From NCBI RefSeq assembly GCF_036173105.1, contig NZ_CP108053.1, positions 9,300,001 through 9,364,000 on the forward strand: a stretch of 64,000 bases of DNA. Direction: 5' to 3'. Shown one piece after another: positions 59,117 through 64,000 of the stretch. Every line of letters begins with the position of its first letter. Position 1 is the stretch's first letter. Under the pieces are notes generated by a model. The model saw only the letters and a program-made list of their open reading frames with translations, had not been told where the DNA came from and did not search any database. The position numbers and the translations under genes were made by a program. The DNA is from Streptomyces sp. NBC_00287 (GTDB lineage: Bacteria; Actinomycetota; Actinomycetes; Streptomycetales; Streptomycetaceae).

Positions 59117-59424
59117 TCCGTTCACGTGCCCCGGGCCAGCTGGTTCAGCCACCCCCATGCGGGTGGCTCCGAGGATCGGCCAGCTGGTCGGTGATCCGCG
59201 CGGACTGCCCGGAATCGGAATGGGCGTCGGCTCCGCAGTCGGCCGGCAGCAGGGCAAGGATGGGCGCGTGTTCTCCCGTACCGCTCCTGAGTGTCATGGA
59301 GTAGGCCAGGCGGAGCGGTTGAGGGTCAACGGCCGAGGCGTGGCCCCCACCCTGCCCCGCAGCCGACCGCTCGGTAGCCGAGGCCGGAGTCGTTGCGACG
59401 TGGCTGTGGGACGAGCCCGGCGGC
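59117..59424 (-). other. Intergenic region of about 300 bases with one hairpin
   Basis: AGCCACCC and its complement GGGTGGCT (59147-59168) form a short hairpin. No gene is recognised. The region lies downstream of the sigma factor gene and upstream of the small HTH gene. Confidence 0.4.
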
Positions 59425-60324
59425 CTATCCTCGGCCGGCGAGTTTGGTTCGAAGACGGGCGAGGGTGCGGCTCAGGATGCGGGAAACGTGCATCTGTGAA
59501 ATCCCAAGTTCCTTGCCGATGGCACTCTGCGTCATGTCGGCGGCGTAGCGGAGGGCGAGGATCTTGCGCTCGCGGGCCGGCAGAGCGGCGATGAGGGGCT
59601 TGAGTGCCTGCAGGTCCTCGACCTTCGCCAGGTCCGGGTCCGTGTAGCCGATGTGGTCGGCGAGGGTGTCCTCGGAGCTCTCGGTGTCGCTCGGATAGTC
59701 GAGCGATGCTGTTGTGTAGCCGTTGGCGGCGACCAGTCCTTCTACGACATCGTCTTCGTCCAGGTTCAGGTGCCGGGCGAGTTCGGGCACGGTGGGTGCG
59801 CGGCCGTGGGTCTGCTCGAGGTGCGTGACAGCCTTGGTCAGGTCCAGGCGCAGTTCCTGCAGGCGGCGCGGGACATGCACGGCCCAACTCGTGTCGCGGA
59901 AGTGCCGCTTGATCTCGCCGATGATGGTCGGCATGGCGAAGGTGGGGAACTCGACGCCGCGGTGCAGGTCGAATCGGTTGATCGCTTTGATCAGCCCGAT
60001 CGTGCCGACCTGAATGACGTTGTCGTACGACTCGCCGCGGACCCCCATGCGCCCGGCGGCAAAGCGGACCAGGGCGAGATTGAGTTCCACCAGGGAGTTG
60101 CGCACGTAGGAGTACTCCGGTGTGCCCTCTTCCAGCGAGTCGAGCCGCGCGAACAGCGTCTTGGACAGCGCTCGCGCGTCAGCCGCGTCGACGTGGGCCG
60201 GGTCGGGCAGGGGCCGCAGGTCCTCCAGGCCCGGCACGACCGCATGCGCGGCGCCCGGGCCGGTGGTATGTCGCTCAGCGTACGAGATCGTGCGGGCTGG
60301 ATTGCTGGTGGTCGCAGTCGCCAT
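59425..60324 (-). CDS. SigB/SigF-type RNA polymerase sigma factor
   Basis: 299 residues from ATG at 60324. Region 2 includes YSYVRNSLVELNLALVRFAA, then YDNVIQVGTIGLIKAINRFD, then EFPTFAMPTIIGEIKRHFRD. Region 3 includes VHVPRRLQELRLDLTKAVTH and region 4 LPARERKILALRYAADMTQS, then AIGKELGISQMHVSRILSRT. This is the SigB/F/G stress and sporulation group. An N-terminal tail of about 60 residues is longer than in SigF. Upstream at 60382-60406 is a promoter of the SigB type, so autoregulation is likely. The RsbW-type kinase at 61529 and the STAS relic at 63319 are candidate regulators. Confidence 0.93.
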   Translation of the reverse strand: MATATTSNPARTISYAERHTTGPGAAHAVVPGLEDLRPLPDPAHVDAADARALSKTLFARLDSLEEGTPEYSYVRNSLVELNLALVRFAAGRMGVRGESYDNVIQVGTIGLIKAINRFDLHRGVEFPTFAMPTIIGEIKRHFRDTSWAVHVPRRLQELRLDLTKAVTHLEQTHGRAPTVPELARHLNLDEDDVVEGLVAANGYTTASLDYPSDTESSEDTLADHIGYTDPDLAKVEDLQALKPLIAALPARERKILALRYAADMTQSAIGKELGISQMHVSRILSRTLARLRTKLAGRG

Positions 60325-60381
60325 CGTCGCTCCCGAAACGAGAAGGGCGCCCCGTGGGCGGAGCGCGTCGTGCCCTGGCTG

Positions 60382-60406
60382 ATACCCCCTAATGATCGTG
60401 ATATTC
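60382..60406 (-). promoter_or_regulatory. SigB-type promoter of the sigma factor gene
   Basis: On the minus strand GAAT (60406-60403) and GGGTAT (60387-60382) are separated by 15 bases, matching GNNT-N14-16-GGGTAY known for Streptomyces SigB-like factors. The ATG lies 58 bases downstream. Confidence 0.65.
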
Positions 60407-60530
60407 CTGTGACTTGACTCTCCGTGAGGAATTCGCACACAGCGCCGATGCTGCGCTACTGCATTCGCGGGGTGCTCTCCAGTCGGCAGCGCCTGCTGGG
60501 ATGCGGGCCGATTGGGCAGATGGCGGAAGG

Positions 60531-60555
60531 GTGTCCATCCGCAAACCCGGGGTAA
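60531..60555 (+). promoter_or_regulatory. Candidate SigB-type promoter upstream of the GAF-ANTAR gene
   Basis: GTGT, a 15-base spacer and GGGTAA, 224 bases before the GTG at 60779. The last base deviates from GGGTAY. The long leader lowers certainty. Confidence 0.4.
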
Positions 60556-60778
60556 CAGATCCTGAGCCCCTGGCGGACGGGCCGGCGCGTCGCCAGCCCT
60601 GGGCTCGGGGCCGGGGATGGCCCACGACTGTGGCGTGGTTCCCGGCAGCCACTCGGGCTTCCTGCCGTGCACGACCGCCCGCCGTGGGCCGGTGCGGCGT
60701 TCGACCTGTGGACGCGAGGTGTGACACAGGACTGCTGCGGGTTTTGTCCGGCCGCAGTTCGATGAACGGAGGCGAACG

Positions 60779-61495
60779 GTGACGACCGCCGAGCGTGTGC
60801 CAGCACAGGAGCCGTCATGGGCGGTGTGTCAGGTCGCGGCCGCCGTGGCCTCGGCGGCACCGCGTGAGATGCCGGCCCGGTTGTGCGAGACCTTCCAACA
60901 GGCGCTGGGCGCCGACGGCGTAACCGTGTCACTCCTGCCGCACACGGAGCGATGGCAGTTGTTGCACGCCACCACCCCGTTCGCCCTGCACGGTGAGGAA
61001 GGCCAGTTCACCCTGGGCGACGGGCCTACGGTCACCGCTTCCGCCGACGGGCGCACCGTCCTGGCCCACGACGTGCAGGGAGACGTCTGGCAGCTGACGG
61101 CGCCGCTGGCCGAACGGCTGCCCGGCGTGCGCACCGTGCTGGCATTGCCTCTGGGCAGGCGCACGCTCCAAGTCGGTGTGGTTACCCTCTACTTCGCCCG
61201 CCCGCATGCACTCGCGCAAGAACAGGTCGAGTACGCCCAGCACGCCGCACAGCTCGCGGTCGCGCCGTTCCTCCGCGCCCAGGGAGCCGTCCTGGCAGAA
61301 AACGATGGCCTCGGGCCGACGCCCGTCGAGCCGTGGACCACCGTCTACCAGGCGGTCGGCGTGCTGGCCGCCCGCAAGGGCTGCCCCGTCCACGATGCAC
61401 TGGACCTGCTGCGCGCACGCAGTTTCACCCAGTCACAGTCATTGCCAGAGGTGGCCGCGGACCTGCTCAACGGCCGTGAAGGGCCCGGCCGATGA
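60779..61495 (+). CDS. GAF and ANTAR domain protein (putative RNA-binding antiterminator)
   Basis: 238 residues from GTG. Residues about 30-170 form a GAF domain (MPARLCETFQQALGADGVTV, then TVLAHDVQGDVWQLTAPLAE, then VRTVLALPLGRRTLQVGVVT). The C-terminal 50 residues form an ANTAR domain (TTVYQAVGVLAARKGCPVHD, then ALDLLRARSFTQSQSLPEVA), which binds paired hairpins in nascent RNA. Such proteins sense a small molecule or redox signal and control transcription elongation. The gene is divergent from the sigma factor and convergent with the kinase at 61529. GGAGGCGAACG precedes the start. Confidence 0.88.
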   Translation: MTTAERVPAQEPSWAVCQVAAAVASAAPREMPARLCETFQQALGADGVTVSLLPHTERWQLLHATTPFALHGEEGQFTLGDGPTVTASADGRTVLAHDVQGDVWQLTAPLAERLPGVRTVLALPLGRRTLQVGVVTLYFARPHALAQEQVEYAQHAAQLAVAPFLRAQGAVLAENDGLGPTPVEPWTTVYQAVGVLAARKGCPVHDALDLLRARSFTQSQSLPEVAADLLNGREGPGR

Positions 61496-61528
61496 TGTGG
61501 ATCCGGGCGGCAGGGTGCCTGCGTAGCT

Positions 61529-61948
61529 TCAGATGGCCAGGACCGCGCGTACCATCTTGCCGCCGCCGCTGACCGGAGCGATGTCGAAGCGCTGTGCCAA
61601 ACAGCGCACCATGGCCAGGCCTCGCCCGCCCTCGCTCTCGGCCGTCACCGACCGCATGCGGGGCTGTCCCGGATTGTCGTCGTAGACCTCGACGGTCACC
61701 TGCTGGTCAGACACCTGCAGGCGCAGGCGGCAGGCACTGCGGCCATGCCGGGTGGCGTTCGTGACCAGCTCGGACACGATGAGCGTTGCGTCATCGATGT
61801 GGCCGGCATCGACCCGCGGCATCCGGTGGCGGGAACGAGCGAGAAAGTCCGAGGTCAGCTTCCGTGCCTTTCCCGCCGATGCGGCCTCGTCCGGCAGCAG
61901 GTACTCCACTCGTACGGAACGCCGATGGGTACGCCGATGCGTACGCAT
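61529..61948 (-). CDS. RsbW-type serine kinase / ATP-binding anti-sigma factor
   Basis: 139 residues. The GHKL ATPase boxes are present: N-box ATLIVSELVTNATRHG, G1 VEVYDDNPGQPR and G2 EGGRGLAMVRCLAQRFDIAP. This HATPase_c_2 domain alone is typical of the many Streptomyces RsbW-like anti-sigma kinases that bind a SigB/F-type sigma factor and phosphorylate a STAS anti-anti-sigma. Its location 1.2 kb from the sigma factor and close to a STAS relic supports that pairing, but it is on a separate transcript. An arginine-rich start (MRTHRRTHRRSVRVEYLL) is unusual, and a downstream start is possible. Confidence 0.88.
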   Translation of the reverse strand: MRTHRRTHRRSVRVEYLLPDEAASAGKARKLTSDFLARSRHRMPRVDAGHIDDATLIVSELVTNATRHGRSACRLRLQVSDQQVTVEVYDDNPGQPRMRSVTAESEGGRGLAMVRCLAQRFDIAPVSGGGKMVRAVLAI

Positions 61949-62164
61949 GGCGGATCACTTCCCCTCCTGGGTCACCCGGCATCCTCGCGGTCTGGCCGCT
62001 CGCCGGAGCCGCAGCATGTCTTGCGCGGCCCATCCCCGGACTCCTGATGCCCCGTACTGGTGATCGCCAACCCGGCAGGCCGGCGACCCGATTCGACGCC
62101 GCCCGCTCGCTGCCGCCCTTGGGCTGCTCTGACCTGGGGGCGTGGCGCAAACGGGGGAGCAAAA

Positions 62165-62189
62165 GCTTGCTCGCCGACAGATCGGGTAA
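62165..62189 (+). promoter_or_regulatory. SigB-type promoter of the hemerythrin gene
   Basis: GCTT (62165-62168), a 15-base spacer and GGGTAA (62184-62189), 38 bases before the hemerythrin ATG. Same spacing as the sigma factor's own promoter. Confidence 0.6.
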
Positions 62190-62226
62190 CGGAAGGCGAA
62201 CCCACTGCAGGGAGGAGGCGCATCTC

Positions 62227-62724
62227 ATGACACCGCCCCAGGACGTCGTCGAGGTGATCCTCAATGACCACCGGATGATGGAAGACCTGCTCCGCCTGAT
62301 GCGGAGCATCGAGGCCGACCGCCAGGCCGCGCTGAACGACTTCGCACACCTGATGATCGCGCACGCCGAGGCCGAGGACACTTCGGTGCACCCCGTGCTC
62401 ATGCCCTTCCAGGACACCGACACCGTCGAACACATCGAGGCAGCACACCGGGAAGCCCCCAAGGTTCTCCTCGCCCTCCTGGAAGTACGCGAGATCGGCT
62501 CCGCCGAATGGGACTGGCGGCTGAAGCAGCTGGCTTTGGTCACCGCCCGCCACATCGACGAGGAAGAACGCACCCTCATCAACCGGGCATGCGAAAGCCT
62601 GAGCCAGCAGAGTCGGGCGGAACTCGGAGCCGCCTTCGCCAGGACACGCGCCGACCTGCTGGGGGCGCGCTGCGGCAGCGTCGTCCATGTTCAGCGCATG
62701 GTTCACGCCGATGCGCCCGCATGA
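62227..62724 (+). CDS. Hemerythrin (HHE cation-binding) domain protein
   Basis: 165 residues from ATG at 62227, preceded by GGAGG. The di-iron ligands of the HHE fold can be picked out: LNDHRMMEDLLRLM, HAEAEDTSVHPVLMP, HIEAAHREAPKVLL and TARHIDEEERTLINRA. Four helices and no signal peptide indicate a cytosolic oxygen, nitric oxide or peroxide-responsive protein. In Streptomyces such genes often belong to the SigB stress regulon, consistent with the promoter-like site upstream. It is followed by the DUF2267 gene 79 bases on and may be cotranscribed with it. Confidence 0.9.
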   Translation: MTPPQDVVEVILNDHRMMEDLLRLMRSIEADRQAALNDFAHLMIAHAEAEDTSVHPVLMPFQDTDTVEHIEAAHREAPKVLLALLEVREIGSAEWDWRLKQLALVTARHIDEEERTLINRACESLSQQSRAELGAAFARTRADLLGARCGSVVHVQRMVHADAPA

Positions 62725-62803
62725 GGTCCGAGTTCACCGCGCGACCCCCCAGCGGCAGAACGAGTACCGCCGCAAAGAGAACAGACACACGACAGGAGCC
62801 GCC

Positions 62804-63196
62804 ATGGACAGGAACCTGGACACCTTCCTCGCCGAGGTCGCGGAACGCGCAGGCTACGACGGGCCACCACAGGCCGCCAGGGCCGTCCACAACGTGCTGG
62901 AGGTCCTCGGCGCTCACCTGGTGGGGGACGACCGCACCGATCTGGCCCGGCTGCTGCCCAGGCAGTGCCGACCGCTGCTGACCGCGACCGAGCCGGCCAC
63001 CGAACCGCTGACACCCGAGTCATTCGTCGAAGCCGTGACCGACCGCGGCAGCGATGACCTCGCTGAGGCCAGACGGGCCGTCGACGCCGTGCTCCCCACG
63101 CTCGCCAAAGTGGCCGATGATGCGCTACTGCGGCGCATCCTCACCCAGCTGCCCCCGGGACACGCGGGCCTGTTCGGGTGCACGGATCCGGGCTGA
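62804..63196 (+). CDS. DUF2267 domain protein, 130 aa
   Basis: ATG at 62804 follows GACAGGAGCC. The sequence MDRNLDTFLAEVAERAGYDG, then AARAVHNVLEVLGAHLVGDD, then TDLARLLPRQCRPLLT contains the repeated helical pattern of DUF2267 (repeat of R..L..vL..L..rL...ea..L..qLP). The second half (DDLAEARRAVDAVLPTLAKV, then LLRRILTQLPPGHAGLFGCT) repeats it. These proteins frequently accompany stress and osmotic-response genes in actinobacteria; biochemical function is unknown. Likely cotranscribed with the hemerythrin gene. Confidence 0.82.
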   Translation: MDRNLDTFLAEVAERAGYDGPPQAARAVHNVLEVLGAHLVGDDRTDLARLLPRQCRPLLTATEPATEPLTPESFVEAVTDRGSDDLAEARRAVDAVLPTLAKVADDALLRRILTQLPPGHAGLFGCTDPG

Positions 63197-63318
63197 GGCG
63201 CCGGCATCTGCGTGGCTGGAGCCCCGCCACGCATCGGGCCAGGCATCCTCGCCGGTCTGTGTGCGTTGCCGCGGTGAACGTACAGGCGGCGGCTGTGGCG
63301 GGTCGCGCAGGTCACGCC

Positions 63319-63711
63319 CCCATCACTGCGCGGCTGCTGAGGCCAGGCGGGGTGATGGGGTGCGGGTAGGTCCTTCAGAGCCTGGCCAACGGTTGGCCGG
63401 ACCGGCAACAACTCAGTGCCCATTTGCGCCGGCAGCCCGGTCAGGTGACGCCCGGCCCTGGCCAGAAGGATCTTGCCGTTCCTGCGTTCCAGCAGCCAGC
63501 GGAGGCAGTTGAGCCCCCGCCAATCACAGAAGACGAGGGCCGTCACGTCCAGCACCAGGTAGCGGTGACCAGCGCCGACACGGGCTCCGAGCGTGCGCAG
63601 GAAGAATAACTCTCGCAGGTCTGGTCGAGTTCGCCACTGACCCGCAGGACTGCGCTGTCGTCGCTGCTGGCAGGCTCGGTGATGGTCAGGCGGTGGATCT
63701 GCGTGGACATC
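63319..63711 (-). pseudogene. STAS-domain anti-anti-sigma factor, frameshifted
   Basis: ATG 63711 reads MSTQIHRLTITEPASSDDSA, then VLRVSGELDQTCE, the N-terminal strands of a STAS domain. A shift near 63610 is needed to continue LFFLRTLGARVGAGHRYLVL, then DVTALVFCDWRGLNCLRWLL, then ERRNGKILLARAGRHLTGLP. The conserved serine of FCDSSGL, target of RsbW-type kinases, is replaced here (FCDWRGL), so even a repaired protein could not be phosphorylated at that site. The frame has no stop until far past the domain. Considered non-functional. Confidence 0.7.
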
Positions 63712-63766
63712 GCACCTCCATCCGGCCGGCGTACGGAGGACCGTCACGATCGACACTCTGCCGTCC

Positions 63767-64000
63767 GCAGGGCCTCGTTCGCCCGGCGTAGTTCCCGCAC
63801 CCGGCGGCTGGGCGAGTTCTTCCTGTTTCCCCGGAGGTGAGCAGGTCCTCTCGCTCGCTGGCGGCAGCCTCGGCCTGCCGGATCCAATTGTGCAGGGCCC
63901 CATGATGCACTCCGAGATCCTCGGCGAGCCGGCGGAAGACGGGCTTCGGCACGGCGGCGCGGTACATGCGCACCGCACGCTCACGCAACTCCAGCGGGAA
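63767..64000 (-). pseudogene. IS3-family OrfA transposase fragment, running off the window
   Basis: The minus strand reads LRERAVRMYRAAVPKPVFRR, then LAEDLGVHHGALHNWIRQAE, the helix-turn-helix region of IS3 OrfA. It then becomes frameshifted near 63830, where another frame gives VRELRRANEALRTA, the leucine-zipper start. The 5' end lies outside the window. At least one indel inactivates it. Confidence 0.65.

Noticed and set aside
1..64000. CRISPR arrays, phage structural operons or secondary-metabolite synthases
   Set aside because: No regularly spaced repeats, capsid/terminase genes or PKS/NRPS modules were seen on either strand.

Overview
The window reads as part of a Streptomyces-type chromosome, probably an accessory or arm region. 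The DNA is very GC-rich, coding frames have strong third-position G/C, GTG starts are common, and many short genes are coupled through ATGA or GTGA overlaps. The regulatory repertoire also fits: an ECF sigma factor with a SnoaL tail, a SigB/SigF-type sigma with its RsbW/STAS/GAF-ANTAR relatives, many small secreted proteins, and IS5, IS630, IS4, IS607 and IS3 elements of actinobacterial type. No tRNA, rRNA or CRISPR array was recognised.

Layout. 1-7.6 kb holds single genes (edge-cut amidase, methyltransferase, MFS exporter divergent from an ECF sigma factor, GYD protein) and decayed IS630 copies. 7.9-10.05 kb is a C4-dicarboxylate transporter (dctA) coupled to a glycerate kinase that is cut after about 125 residues and joined to the 3' end of an aminoglycoside adenylyltransferase-like gene. 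10.1-19.9 kb is an insertion-sequence pile-up: an IS5 element with a CCCAAAA slippery site, an IS630 set at its right terminus, two more IS5-type elements, and an IS5-type element split by a complete IS4 with a 10-bp target duplication.

20.3-37.0 kb is the metabolic core. A leftward operon encodes a 141-residue orphan, a NuoF-like flavoprotein, a three-cysteine ferredoxin, an ADP-forming acyl-CoA synthetase, two acyl-CoA dehydrogenases, a 3-hydroxyacyl-CoA dehydrogenase and a TetR regulator. A rightward operon encodes a Rieske oxygenase, a complete spermidine/putrescine-type ABC importer, an FAD amine oxidase and an aldehyde dehydrogenase. Two palindromic operators lie between them. Together they suggest uptake of an amine or quaternary amine, oxidative removal of the nitrogen, oxidation to an acid, activation to a CoA thioester and beta-oxidation. 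The NuoF-like protein and ferredoxin are candidates for the missing Rieske reductase chain. The substrate is not identifiable from sequence.

37-49 kb carries a lipoprotein, secreted proteins, an HxlR-peroxiredoxin fusion regulator divergent from an MFS exporter, an endoglycoceramidase-like GH5 enzyme, a broken RsbU-type phosphatase and further IS debris. 49.3-51.6 kb is an IS607 element (serine recombinase plus TnpB). 51.6-58.2 kb has an intact LysR/SDR divergent pair and one intact alpha/beta hydrolase beside an integrase tail, a truncated flavin monooxygenase, a broken hydrolase and two AraC regulators each interrupted by an in-frame TGA.

58.9-64 kb is a general-stress cluster: SigB-type sigma, GAF-ANTAR protein, RsbW-type kinase, hemerythrin, DUF2267 protein and a broken STAS protein. 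Three upstream sites match GNNT-N15-GGGTA. An IS3 fragment runs off the right edge.
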